From Hyphomicrobium sp. (GTDB taxonomy: Bacteria > Pseudomonadota > Alphaproteobacteria > Rhizobiales > Hyphomicrobiaceae), in assembly GCA_002928955.1 (NCBI GenBank), contig PERT01000020.1:1-51718 (forward strand): a stretch of 51,718 bases of DNA, given 5' to 3'. Below the pieces are notes generated by a model that saw only the letters and a list, made by a program, of their open reading frames with translations, was not told the origin of the DNA and did no database searches. Positions 33,450 to 41,834 of this stretch are shown here, piece by piece (the stretch's first letter is position 1; each line of letters starts with the position of its first letter). A program made the position numbers and the translations under genes.

Positions 33450-34475
33450 ATGATTGTTTTCGACAGACTTGGCCTACACCGGTCGACGTTCTATCCGCGG
33501 GCTCAGTTGCCATCACTATTGACGCACACGTGGCTGGCGGCCGCCTTCGCGCTGGTGCTCTCCTCCGGCCCACTGGGTGCCGCCGAATTGAAGGTCACAG
33601 TCACCTCGAAGCCGATCCATTCGCTTATCGCGAGCGTGATGGGTGCGACCGGCCAGCCCAAACTACTCGTCGACGGCAACGCCTCGCCCCACACCTATGC
33701 GATGAAGCCGTCCGACAGCAAAGCCGTGCAAGATGCTGCGGTGTTCTTCCGTGTCTCTGAGGGGCTCGAACCGTTCACGGCGAAACTGGTCAAATCGCTG
33801 CCAAAGACGGTCCGCGTCGTCTCGCTCCAGGAAGCGCCCGACCTTACCCTGCTCGACCGCCGTCAGGGCGGCACATTCGAGGCCCATTCGGACGCCAAGA
33901 AGCCGGGTCACGGTCACAGTCATGCTCACGATCACGGCGATGAACAAACCGGCGGTGTCGATCCTCACGTCTGGCTGGATCCGGCCAACGCACGGAAAAT
34001 GACCAACCACATTGCCGCCATATTGTCCGCCGCCAACCCGGCCGACGCCGCGACATATAAGGCCAATGCGGAAGCCCACTCGGCCACGATCGCCGCGCTC
34101 ACGGCCGAACTCGAGACAGAGCTTGCGCCAGTGAAGGGCCGCCCGTTCGTCGTCTTCCATGACGCCTACCAGTATTTCGAAAGGCACTTCGGATTGACGG
34201 CCGCGGGCTCGATCACCGTCAGCCCCGATGTGCAGCCGTCTGCCAGACGCCTGACCGCCATCCGCCAAAAGATCGGTCAGTTGGGGGCCACCTGCGTATT
34301 CGCCGAGCCGCAATTCAAGTCGAAGCTCATCGACACGGTCATCGAAGGCACCAAAGCGCGCCCCGGCACGCTCGATCCCGAGGGCGGGCTGATACCGGCT
34401 GGCCCGGACCTTTACTCCACACTGATGCGCAGCCTCGCCGGTGGCCTCAAGGATTGCCTCGCGCGTTCAAGCTGA
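33450..34475 (+). CDS. znuA: Zinc ABC transporter substrate-binding protein ZnuA
   Basis: The 341-residue protein begins with a signal peptide (about 25-44, AAAFALVLSSGPLGAAE). It then has the cluster A-I solute-binding fold: VTSKPIHSLIASVMG, PHTYAMKPSD (first His ligand), a His/Asp-rich flexible loop at about 150-168 (HGHSHAHDHGDE) and VDPHVWLDP (second His). The third His is in FVVFHDAYQYFERHF. It captures zinc in the periplasm. No znuB or znuC is next to it, so the permease and ATPase must be elsewhere. A Zur-like operator lies upstream. Confidence 0.93.
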   Translation: MIVFDRLGLHRSTFYPRAQLPSLLTHTWLAAAFALVLSSGPLGAAELKVTVTSKPIHSLIASVMGATGQPKLLVDGNASPHTYAMKPSDSKAVQDAAVFFRVSEGLEPFTAKLVKSLPKTVRVVSLQEAPDLTLLDRRQGGTFEAHSDAKKPGHGHSHAHDHGDEQTGGVDPHVWLDPANARKMTNHIAAILSAANPADAATYKANAEAHSATIAALTAELETELAPVKGRPFVVFHDAYQYFERHFGLTAAGSITVSPDVQPSARRLTAIRQKIGQLGATCVFAEPQFKSKLIDTVIEGTKARPGTLDPEGGLIPAGPDLYSTLMRSLAGGLKDCLARSS

Positions 34476-34531
34476 GGCCGAGGACCTTTCGCCCCCCAAC
34501 AGGCATGGTATAGGCCGCCGAAGGGGGATCG

Positions 34532-34807
34532 ATGGCCTATACCGTCTACATCGTCGAATGCGCGGACGGCTCGCTTTACACGGGCATCGCGGCCGACCTC
34601 GGCCGGCGGCTCGACGCGCACAACGGCCTGAAGCCTCGAGGAGCGCGCTATACGTCCGCCCGACGGCCGGTCGTGCTCGTCTACGAGGCCGCCTTTGCTA
34701 CCCGCTCGGACGCACTCAGGGAAGAATTCCGCTTGAAGCGCTTGTCCCGCGCCGAGAAGCTCGACCTGATCGCGGTCGCACGCGCCACCATTGCGCAACG
34801 CCCATGA
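34532..34807 (+). CDS. GIY-YIG domain protein (YhbQ-like)
   Basis: The 91-residue single-domain protein matches the UPF0213/YhbQ type: YTVYIVECADGSLYTGIA holds the GIY-YIG motif (as VYIVE..LYTGI), then DLGRRLDAHN and the Glu in REEFRLKRLSRAEK. YhbQ relatives bind or cut DNA, but their physiological role is little known. The stop overlaps the flavoprotein start in ATGA, so the genes are coupled. Confidence 0.88.
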   Translation: MAYTVYIVECADGSLYTGIAADLGRRLDAHNGLKPRGARYTSARRPVVLVYEAAFATRSDALREEFRLKRLSRAEKLDLIAVARATIAQRP

Positions 34808-35991
34808 CCGCTCCGCCCATTGCCTTCGACGTCATCGTGATCGGCGCAGGCGCCGCGGGTCTGATGTGTGCGCTGACCGCCGGCCAGCGCGGGCGCAAAG
34901 CTCTGGTGCTCGAACACCTCGACAAACCCGGTGCGAAGATTCTGATCTCGGGCGGCGGCCGCTGCAACTTCACCAATCTTGATTGCCAGCCCGATCGCTT
35001 CCTGTCGGACAACCCGCATTTTTGCCGTTCGGCGTTGAGCCGCTACACGCAATCGGACTTCATTGCGCTCGTCCGCAAACACAACATTGCCTATCACGAA
35101 AAATCGCTCGGGCAATTGTTCTGCGACGGCTCCGCACGCGCCGTCGTCGCCATGCTGCTGGACGAATGCACGGCGGGCGGCGTCGATCTCCGTCTCCGCC
35201 ACACTGTCACGGCAGTCTCGCGGCCCGACACCTTCCGCGTCGAGACCAGCCACGGCGTCTTCACCGCGCCGGCACTCGTGCTTGCCACCGGTGGCCTTTC
35301 GATACCCAAAATGGGTGCCACCGGTTTCAGCCTCGATCTTGCCCGCCACTTCGGCTTGCGGCTGACCGAGACCGGGCCCGCGCTTGTTCCGTTCAAGGCG
35401 GGCAGCGACAGCGGCCTCTGCGATCCCGCGCTCGCAGGCGTGTCACTCGAGGCCATCGCTGCGATCGGCGCGCGCCGCTTCCGCGAGGCGATCTTGTTCA
35501 CGCATCGCGGGATCTCCGGCCCGGCGATCCTTCAAATCTCGTCCTACTGGCGGGAGGGACGAGCGCTCACACTCGACCTGCTCCCCGATCTGGACGCGGC
35601 GGCCCATCTTATCGCGCTTAAGCGGCAGCGGCCGAAGTCGGCGCCCCATACCTTACTTGCCGAGATACTGCCGGCGCGACTGGCGCATGCACTGGCCGCC
35701 GCGGGTCTGCCGCCGGGCGAGATCGGCAACGTGCCGGACAAAGTCCTCGCTTCGTTCGCGCAAGGGCTCAAGGGCTGGACGTTCCTGCCGAGCGGCACCG
35801 AGGGCTATGGGAAAGCCGAGGTCATGCGCGGCGGCATCGACACGCGCGATCTATCATCCAAAACGATGGAGGCGCGCAGCGTACCCGGTCTCTACGCCGT
35901 CGGCGAGGCCGTCGACGTCACCGGATGGCTCGGCGGCTACAATTTCCAATGGGCCTGGTCGAGTGGCTGGTGCGCGGGGAAGGCGGTATGA
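34804..35991 (+). CDS. HI0933-family flavoprotein (YhiN-like)
   Basis: This 395-residue NAD(P)/FAD-dependent oxidoreductase of the HI0933 family has an N-terminal dinucleotide-binding motif, VIGAGAAGLMCALTAG. It also shows the family signature KILISGGGRCNFTN, LVLATGGLSIPKMGATG, and a C-terminal FAD contact AVGEAVDVTGWLGGYNFQWAWSSG. The substrate is unknown. ATG 34804 is set by the overlap with the GIY-YIG gene and the family N-terminus. Confidence 0.92.
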   Translation: MTAPPIAFDVIVIGAGAAGLMCALTAGQRGRKALVLEHLDKPGAKILISGGGRCNFTNLDCQPDRFLSDNPHFCRSALSRYTQSDFIALVRKHNIAYHEKSLGQLFCDGSARAVVAMLLDECTAGGVDLRLRHTVTAVSRPDTFRVETSHGVFTAPALVLATGGLSIPKMGATGFSLDLARHFGLRLTETGPALVPFKAGSDSGLCDPALAGVSLEAIAAIGARRFREAILFTHRGISGPAILQISSYWREGRALTLDLLPDLDAAAHLIALKRQRPKSAPHTLLAEILPARLAHALAAAGLPPGEIGNVPDKVLASFAQGLKGWTFLPSGTEGYGKAEVMRGGIDTRDLSSKTMEARSVPGLYAVGEAVDVTGWLGGYNFQWAWSSGWCAGKAV

Positions 35992-35994
35992 CGG

Positions 35995-36060
35995 CGGATG
36001 CTGGTCGGCATCTGAAGCCAAAACAACGACCCTTCCGGATGCTGGTCGGCATCTGAAGCC
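35995..36060. repeat. Two copies of a 25-bp repeat with a small hairpin
   Basis: The same 25-bp sequence (starts CGGATGCTGG, ends CATCTGAAGCC) lies at 35995-36019 and 36036-36060, 41 bp apart. Each contains GATGC-N6-GCATC, a short stem. They fall directly after the flavoprotein stop. Function is unknown. Confidence 0.7.
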
Positions 36061-36215
36061 GAACTCTGGGGCCACTTGTGGAGCCCATGCGTCCATGCAT
36101 AACCTCGTATCCCGAGGGTCAAAGACGCAGACAAGCGGATTGACGCGGCGCGCCGGCAAAGCACTTTTGCTACTTCCCATTGACGCCAGTGGGACCCGAT
36201 GGTGTACCAAGGCGC

Positions 36216-36839
36216 ATGGACCAAGCCACCCCTCGAACAGTCGCAATGCCTCGGCCAGTCAGGCCGGCACCCGCGCGGGCGCTGAGCCTGCCCAACATAT
36301 TGACCTACGGGCGTATTCTGGCGGTCCCTGGTCTGGTCGTCTGCCTCACGCTGCTGTCGGGGGACATCGCCCGCTGGGCAGCGTTCGCGCTATTCGTGCT
36401 CGCGGCCCTCACAGACTGGCTCGACGGCTATCTGGCGAGGGCCTGGGAGCAGCAGTCGGCACTCGGCCGCATGCTCGATCCCATTGCCGACAAACTCATC
36501 GTCGGCGCGACATTGATGATGCTGGTCAACGACAACACGATTTCCGGGGCCTCCATCTATGCAGCCGTGATCATTCTTTGCCGGGAGATACTGGTCTCCG
36601 GCCTGCGCGAGTTCCTGGCCGAGCTCAACGTCAAGATCCACGTCAGCGAACTCGCCAAATGGAAGACCACGTTGCAGATGGTGGCACTGGCCGTCTTGAT
36701 CGCGGGGCCAGCGGCGGAGAAGATCGTACCGGGCATCATGGCCGGCGGTACGTTGCTCTTGTGGCTGTCGGCAATGCTCACTCTGTGGACCGGTTACGAC
36801 TACCTGAAGGCAGGCGTCCGGCACGCCATGGAGGGTTGA
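36216..36839 (+). CDS. pgsA: CDP-diacylglycerol-glycerol-3-phosphate phosphatidyltransferase
   Basis: The 207-residue membrane enzyme makes phosphatidylglycerol-phosphate, the precursor of phosphatidylglycerol and cardiolipin. The CDP-alcohol phosphotransferase motif is complete: DWLDGYLARAWEQQSALGRM, continuing into LDPIADK, with all four Asp. SLPNILTYGRI starts the first helix. ATG 36216 is favoured over 36180, as extra residues before it have no family support. moaD begins 3 bp after the stop, an arrangement common in Hyphomicrobiales. Confidence 0.93.
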   Translation: MDQATPRTVAMPRPVRPAPARALSLPNILTYGRILAVPGLVVCLTLLSGDIARWAAFALFVLAALTDWLDGYLARAWEQQSALGRMLDPIADKLIVGATLMMLVNDNTISGASIYAAVIILCREILVSGLREFLAELNVKIHVSELAKWKTTLQMVALAVLIAGPAAEKIVPGIMAGGTLLLWLSAMLTLWTGYDYLKAGVRHAMEG

Positions 36840-36842
36840 AGC

Positions 36843-37121
36843 GTGACTGTTGAGAAAGCTGAAATGCGGCTGAAAATCCTTTATTTCGCATGGGTGCGCG
36901 AGAAGACCGGGCGCGCTTTCGAGGAGGTTGATGTACCGCTCGGGATCGCAACGGTCGCAGACTTGGTGACGTGGCTCAAGACGCGCGGGCCGGAGTTCGA
37001 ACTGGCCTTCGCGCGATCGGACGTAATCCGCGCGGCCATCGATCAAGTGCACGCCAAGCCCACCGCTGAGATCGCCAACGCGCGTGAGATTGCGTTCTTC
37101 CCGCCCGTGACCGGAGGCTAG
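36843..37121 (+). CDS. moaD: Molybdopterin synthase small subunit MoaD
   Basis: The 92-residue ubiquitin-fold protein ends in the required Gly-Gly (FFPPVTGG), which is thiocarboxylated to donate sulfur in molybdopterin synthesis. It starts with GTG 36843; an ATG at 36864 (MRLKILYFA) is possible and close to the usual family start. It lies between pgsA and moaE, with moaE starting 3 bp after its stop. Confidence 0.9.
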   Translation: MTVEKAEMRLKILYFAWVREKTGRAFEEVDVPLGIATVADLVTWLKTRGPEFELAFARSDVIRAAIDQVHAKPTAEIANAREIAFFPPVTGG

Positions 37122-37124
37122 GTG

Positions 37125-37586
37125 ATGGGCGTTCGCGTGCAAACCGCCGATTTCGATCTTTCCATGGAAGTGGCGGCCCTGACCACTGGCCGCACCGACA
37201 TCGGCGCCATCGTGACGTTCACTGGGACTGTGCGCGGCGAGGCCAACGGCCAACCCATCGCTTTGATGTCGCTTGAGCATTATCCGGGCATGACGGAAGC
37301 CGAGCTGGCCCGCGTCGAGGCAGAGGCCCTCGCCCGCTGGCCGCTCTCCGCAAGCCTCATCGTCCATCGTGTCGGCGATCTGAAACCGGGCGACAATATC
37401 GTGCTGGTGGTCGCCGCATCCGCGCATCGGCAAATGGCGTTCGATGCCGCAGCCTTCCTCATGGACTATCTCAAGACCCGGGCGCCGTTCTGGAAGAAGG
37501 AGACGGGCGCCGACAGCGCCGGTCACTGGGTCGACGCCCGCGACAGCGACGGCGAGGCGATCGCCCGCTGGTCCAGCACCGGTTGA
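37125..37586 (+). CDS. moaE: Molybdopterin synthase catalytic subunit MoaE
   Basis: The 153-residue catalytic subunit carries the motifs FTGTVRGE, LEHYPGMTEAEL, ASAHRQMAFDA and the active-site Lys region KTRAPFWKKE. It joins two MoaD-derived sulfurs to precursor Z to give molybdopterin. ATG 37125 is used; a GTG at 37122 is in frame. It closes the pgsA-moaD-moaE operon. Confidence 0.93.
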   Translation: MGVRVQTADFDLSMEVAALTTGRTDIGAIVTFTGTVRGEANGQPIALMSLEHYPGMTEAELARVEAEALARWPLSASLIVHRVGDLKPGDNIVLVVAASAHRQMAFDAAAFLMDYLKTRAPFWKKETGADSAGHWVDARDSDGEAIARWSSTG

Positions 37587-37765
37587 GCGCTCGAAGCCCG
37601 CGGGCACATGCTCGCGCATCGCCCCGTTAACGATTGCCTAACCTTGATGACCCCATAAATGGGATCAAGCTCTTGCCCAAATGGCGTCCCCGAAACGCCA
37701 TCATCGAAGGGCAACTATCGATTGTCCCGCTTTTGGACCTGTTTGCGTAGACGGGGGTCGACCGC

Positions 37766-39079
37766 ATGTATGACGGGTATTCCCGGCGCCAGCCGAAGTC
37801 CGGCTTGGCGTTCACGACACTGGCGACTTTACTGTGCCTGCCCGTCGCGGCCTATGCGCAATCTCCGGCCGCGCCTTCGAACCAAGTGGCAGGCTCTGCC
37901 GCATCGACGCCCGCACCGCTCATCGAGCCCTCTCTATCGGCCGGGCCGTCGGCCACCCGCTTTGTCATCGGGCTAGACAAGTCTGCACAATTCCAAGTGT
38001 TTTCGCTCAGCAACCCGAACCGCGTGATCGTCGAATTGCCGGACGTCCGCATGCAACTTCCGACGCAAGACGGTGACAAGCCAGCCGGGCTCGTCAAGTC
38101 GTTCCGTGCCGGATTATCGGCTCCGGGCAAGTCGCGCATCGTGATCGATGTGACCATGCCGGTCATCGTGGAGAGCGCAAAACTCGAGGCGGGCAAGGAT
38201 GGAAAGTCGTATCGCCTAGCGCTTGAGATTGTCCGGGCCGACAGCGTGAAACCCGGTACCAGCCGCGGAACACGTATCGAACGGCCGGCCGGCCTCGGCG
38301 CCGCCGGCATTCAGCCGCCATTGCCCAAGCCGGCAGAACGACCGAACATACGCGCCGCCAAAGCGTTCAAGCAGGTCATCGTCATCGATCCCGGCCACGG
38401 CGGCCACGACAGCGGTGCGCAGAAACACGGCACGGTCGAAAAAGATGTCGTGCTCGCTTTCGGCAAAACGCTTCGCGACAAGCTCGAGTCCACGGGTCGA
38501 TACAAGATCCTCATGACGCGCGACACCGACACATTCGTTGAACTCGACGACCGCCGCGCATTTGGCGAGAAAAACAACGCCGCCTTGTTCATGGCCATTC
38601 ACGCTGATTATGCGAGCACCAAAGCGCGCGGCGCGACGATCTATTCGCTGCGCGAGCGGGACGCCAGGGATCTCAAGCGCTCGGCGAAGGGCGAGGTTAC
38701 CGAAAAGGTTCTCTCGTCGAAGGAAGTCGAAAAAGTCAAGGCAGCGAGCGGCGACCTCGATGCGATCAAGTCCATCCTGAGCGACCTGGCGGTGCGTGAA
38801 GTTGATGCGACGAAAGACCGGACCAGTGTCTTCACGCGATCGGTCATTGAAGAGATGGGCGCATCGACGAGCATGCGCGACGACCCTGACAAGCAAGCGG
38901 CTTTTCGCGTTCTGCAAACCGCTCAGTTTCCGTCCGTCCTGATCGAGCTCGCTTACGTGAGCAACGTTCAGGACGCCCAGAACCTCAAATCGGATTCGTG
39001 GCGCGACAAGGTCGCAGACTCGATCGTCACCGCGGTCGACAACTACTTCAGCCACCAGTTGGCACGTCTGCCGATGTAG
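37766..39079 (+). CDS. amiC: N-acetylmuramoyl-L-alanine amidase (AmiC type)
   Basis: The 437-residue periplasmic protein has an N-terminal signal segment (about 14-30, LATLLCLPVAAYA) and an AMIN domain (about 60-150; FSLSNPNRVIVELPDV). The C-terminal amidase_3 domain (about 205-430) has zinc ligands in IDPGHGGHDSG, MAIHADYA and SVLIELAYVSN. Insert residues of about 290-350 resemble the regulatory helix that blocks the active site in AmiB/AmiC proteins. It cleaves stem peptides from glycan strands at division. In many relatives it directly precedes the PBP1A gene; here that gene lies about 10 kb away on the other strand. Confidence 0.92.
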   Translation: MYDGYSRRQPKSGLAFTTLATLLCLPVAAYAQSPAAPSNQVAGSAASTPAPLIEPSLSAGPSATRFVIGLDKSAQFQVFSLSNPNRVIVELPDVRMQLPTQDGDKPAGLVKSFRAGLSAPGKSRIVIDVTMPVIVESAKLEAGKDGKSYRLALEIVRADSVKPGTSRGTRIERPAGLGAAGIQPPLPKPAERPNIRAAKAFKQVIVIDPGHGGHDSGAQKHGTVEKDVVLAFGKTLRDKLESTGRYKILMTRDTDTFVELDDRRAFGEKNNAALFMAIHADYASTKARGATIYSLRERDARDLKRSAKGEVTEKVLSSKEVEKVKAASGDLDAIKSILSDLAVREVDATKDRTSVFTRSVIEEMGASTSMRDDPDKQAAFRVLQTAQFPSVLIELAYVSNVQDAQNLKSDSWRDKVADSIVTAVDNYFSHQLARLPM

Positions 39080-39595
39080 GTGGCCACCGCGCCCGGTCGA
39101 GCTTTGGAATTCGGATTTGGTATTTCCATCGATCCAGGCAAGCCAACGCCCCCGGCAGAGGGCACTGCCGAGGGCGCCGATGGGAGATCACGTCCCCCAC
39201 ATTACCCGTTGAGCGATGCGTCAGGCCGCGGGGTAGCGTTGACCCGTCGCTCGGCGAGTAAATAAGAGCGCGTCAGGGAAGCCGTCAATCCGAAGCACAC
39301 AACAAGACCCGTGGTGCAGATCGAGCGATGGCTTCTTGAGGCGCGCTCGCCGGCCTTTGAAGACCAGCCCGTCTGGCTACTGGATAAACAGCATCCCGAG
39401 CGTCGCCGAGTAGCTATCCAAATTTCCAAACGGCCAATAGACGAGTGTACACTAGTTCAGAGACCAATGGTTTGGAAACAGATTTCGTGTGTGCTCGAAG
39501 CAAACCGCGATGTACGTTGGTCAAAAAAGAGGGCGCTGCTCCCGCCATGTTCGACGGAGGCGGGCCTTGTCCAGGTTCAAGATCGAGTTGGCCCC
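39080..39595. other. Long non-coding stretch before response regulator
   Basis: Apart from a hairpin at 39147-39176 I see no supported gene in these 516 bp. The frame of the response regulator stays open to 39311, but the upstream part has no domain similarity. Confidence 0.4.
39147..39176 (+). terminator. Hairpin after amiC
   Basis: CGCCCCCGGCAG and CTGCCGAGGGCG form a 12-bp stem with one mismatch and a 6-nt loop, 68 bp after the amiC stop. No T-tract follows, so termination is plausible but not certain. Confidence 0.4.
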
Positions 39596-40300
39596 ATGAC
39601 CGAAGTCTCCTCATCTCGCTTCTCTGGAACTATCCTTGTCGCCGACGATCACGAACTGGTCCGCGACAGCCTCGTCCGCGTCCTGCGGCAGGAATTGCAA
39701 CCGCGTGCCATCATAGAGGCCGACAGTCTCGACACCGCAATTGCTGCGCTGGCGGGGGGAGGCGTTACTCTCGCAATGTTCGATCTCGGCATGCCTGGGC
39801 TCGCCGGCCCGCATCAGTTGCGCGAGATCCGCGAGCGGTGGCCCGATGTTCGCGTCATTGTCGTGACCGGGTCGGTCGAACGCACACACGTTTTGGAGGC
39901 GCTGCAGGCCGGGGTACACGGGTACATCGTCAAGAGCGCACGAATCGCCGAAATCTTGGCGGAGGTTCGATTGGTTTTAGGCGGCCGCATCTCTGTGCCT
40001 GCGCTGATCGCCGATCTGCCGCCGCGGGTCGCGGCTCCGGGGAAGCCGGCCGAGGACCACGTGGTCCAACTTGGGCCTGGGCCTGATGCCACACCCGAAC
40101 CGGGCCCCAATGAACCGATAACCGGACGCAAAAGGGACGTTCTGGCGGGGCTCGCTGCTGGGCTCACGAACAAGGAGATCGCGCGCGATCTCGGCGTTTC
40201 AGAAGGAACGGTGAAAATGCACGTGTCGAAATTGTTTCAGGTGCTCAAGGCAAACAACCGCGCCCACGCTGCAGCCCTGGGCAAGAGTTGGCTGAGGTAG
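39596..40300 (+). CDS. NarL/LuxR-family response regulator
   Basis: The 234-residue regulator has an N-terminal receiver domain (about 12-130). The acidic pocket is VADDHELVRD, the phospho-acceptor Asp is in LAMFDLGMPG, Thr is in VIVVTGS and Lys in GYIVKSA. A C-terminal LuxR-type HTH (about 170-230) reads RKRDVLAGLAAGLTNKEIA and VSEGTVKMHVSKLF. ATG 39596 starts just before the receiver. The histidine-kinase-like gene at 40461 converges on it and may be its partner. Confidence 0.9.
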   Translation: MTEVSSSRFSGTILVADDHELVRDSLVRVLRQELQPRAIIEADSLDTAIAALAGGGVTLAMFDLGMPGLAGPHQLREIRERWPDVRVIVVTGSVERTHVLEALQAGVHGYIVKSARIAEILAEVRLVLGGRISVPALIADLPPRVAAPGKPAEDHVVQLGPGPDATPEPGPNEPITGRKRDVLAGLAAGLTNKEIARDLGVSEGTVKMHVSKLFQVLKANNRAHAAALGKSWLR

Positions 40301-40460
40301 TGCCGCGCATCCGCCGTTTGCGACCCATAAACTCGCCGCGGGCCGCGCTACCAGACGTCGGATGAAAAATCTCCGCTCTTGTTTCTCCGCCGATGATTGC
40401 CGTCCGCCGCAGCGTTGTTCGGAGCAAATGTCGGAAACGGAACAAGACGTCGCGGCCAGA

Positions 40461-41180
40461 TCAGCCCGGTGAGCGCTCGCCGCCAATCAACAAGGTCAGC
40501 GTGTGAACCTCGTTTCCTGTTGCGCACCGAGTGATCCCGATGCCGAGCACGCGGGCCAAATGGGTAAGCATTCCGAGCCCCAGCCCAAGCTTCCAGCCGC
40601 TCGGTTTCTTGCCGGACGATACATCAACGAACGCCGCTTTCAAAAGGCGCGGCGAGATCTCGCCCGCCTCAAACACGACATCAAGGCGTATCCGTCGGCC
40701 GTCGTCGTGAAGCGTCACCGCGATGTTCTTGCCGCGCGTGTTCTGGATCGCATGAAGCAACAAGCCGGTGACGGCTTCCTGCAACCAGTTGCCGGGCAAC
40801 GCGACAGTGCGTGTGAGCGCGGGCAGGGTCACTGAAATGCCGACACCTCGATCCTCGGCCAATTCGGCAATGTCGGCGATGGCCGCGCGGCTGAGGTTGT
40901 CGAGCGCGACGGCCGAGGTCACGGTTTCCGCGCTTCGACGGGAGGAACCCTCCGCCAAGGCCGCAAGTCCAGCCAGCAGTGCATGCATCCGCCCGATCAT
41001 CTGCGTTAGCTTAACAATGTTGTCGGCGCTGCGTCGCAGCTCATCTGGGCTGGCGGCGGGGAGGGCAAACGCGATCCACTCCAAAGCCTGCAACGGCTGC
41101 CTCAGATCGTGACTGGCCTCGGCCCAGAGCCAGGACGGGATGGCCAGTGGCTCCGGGTTCGGGACGTGCTTGTCTGCCAC
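40461..41180 (-). CDS. Degenerate histidine-kinase-like protein
   Basis: The 239-residue protein begins with a HisKA-like H-box, WAEASHDLRQPLQAL, and has no sensor domain. The ATPase part is degenerate. The N-box reads EAVTGLLLHAIQNT with His where Asn should bind Mg-ATP. The DxGxG box is missing (VVFEAGEISP), while the second glycine box GLGLGMLTHL remains. It might act as a phosphotransfer protein or pseudokinase and not as a kinase. Two response regulators flank it: one convergent at 39596 and one divergent at 41354. Confidence 0.75.
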   Translation of the reverse strand: MADKHVPNPEPLAIPSWLWAEASHDLRQPLQALEWIAFALPAASPDELRRSADNIVKLTQMIGRMHALLAGLAALAEGSSRRSAETVTSAVALDNLSRAAIADIAELAEDRGVGISVTLPALTRTVALPGNWLQEAVTGLLLHAIQNTRGKNIAVTLHDDGRRIRLDVVFEAGEISPRLLKAAFVDVSSGKKPSGWKLGLGLGMLTHLARVLGIGITRCATGNEVHTLTLLIGGERSPG

Positions 41181-41353
41181 GATGCCAAGTCCCGCGTTGA
41201 TGTCATGAGTGTTTCGGGCCCGTGCCGGATTTTGCTCGGACGCCTGAAAGTAAGCGCAGACGGTGCGTGTTGGAAGCGGTATTGTCTTTCGAGGCCGGTC
41301 AGGCGCGCGCCGGCGACGCGCGGTCCTTCCGGCTCAAGCAACCAGGAGCCGCC

Positions 41354-41767
41354 ATGCGTCACGATTCAGACCCCCGCGCGGACGCGGACCACGCGCATGC
41401 TGATCTGGCGGGGCTCAGGATCGTGGTGGCTGAAGATAACTGGCTGATCGGCGAGGCACTCAAGACTGTGCTCGAACGCCATGGCGCCATCGTCGCAGGA
41501 ATGGCCGCGAGCGTCACCGAAACGAGGGTGCAGGTTGCTTCGGCGCAGCCCGATCTGGTGATCGCCGATCTCAATCTCCAGAGTGAGCCGACCACGCACT
41601 TGATCGGCGAACTGACTTCACGCGGCATTCCGGTCGTTGTCATAACAGGTTATCCGGAGATCGCGAACGAATGCGGAAATGGCCGAATGGCGATGCTGCG
41701 GAAACCGGTGCATGCTGATGCGGTGATCGCGGCCATCCGGCGTTTGCTGGGCTCGCGCAGCGGGTGA
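41354..41767 (+). CDS. Single-domain response regulator
   Basis: This 137-residue protein is only a receiver domain: IVVAEDNWLIGEAL (acidic pocket), LVIADLNLQS (phospho-acceptor Asp), VVVITGYPE and LRKPVHAD (Lys). Such proteins usually pass phosphoryl groups to or from HWE/HisKA_2 kinases. One is encoded convergently right after it (41835-44291). ATG 41354 is chosen because the domain begins shortly after. Confidence 0.88.
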   Translation: MRHDSDPRADADHAHADLAGLRIVVAEDNWLIGEALKTVLERHGAIVAGMAASVTETRVQVASAQPDLVIADLNLQSEPTTHLIGELTSRGIPVVVITGYPEIANECGNGRMAMLRKPVHADAVIAAIRRLLGSRSG

Positions 41768-41834
41768 CGCAGCGTCCGAGGTCGAGCCGGGTGCGGGTCA
41801 TCAGAGCGTTGAGATCGTGGGATGGTGCTTCCGT

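Noticed and set aside
35384-36853. Plus-strand frame of 489 codons across the flavoprotein and pgsA
   Set aside because: It overlaps two genes with strong motifs in another frame and has no recognisable features.
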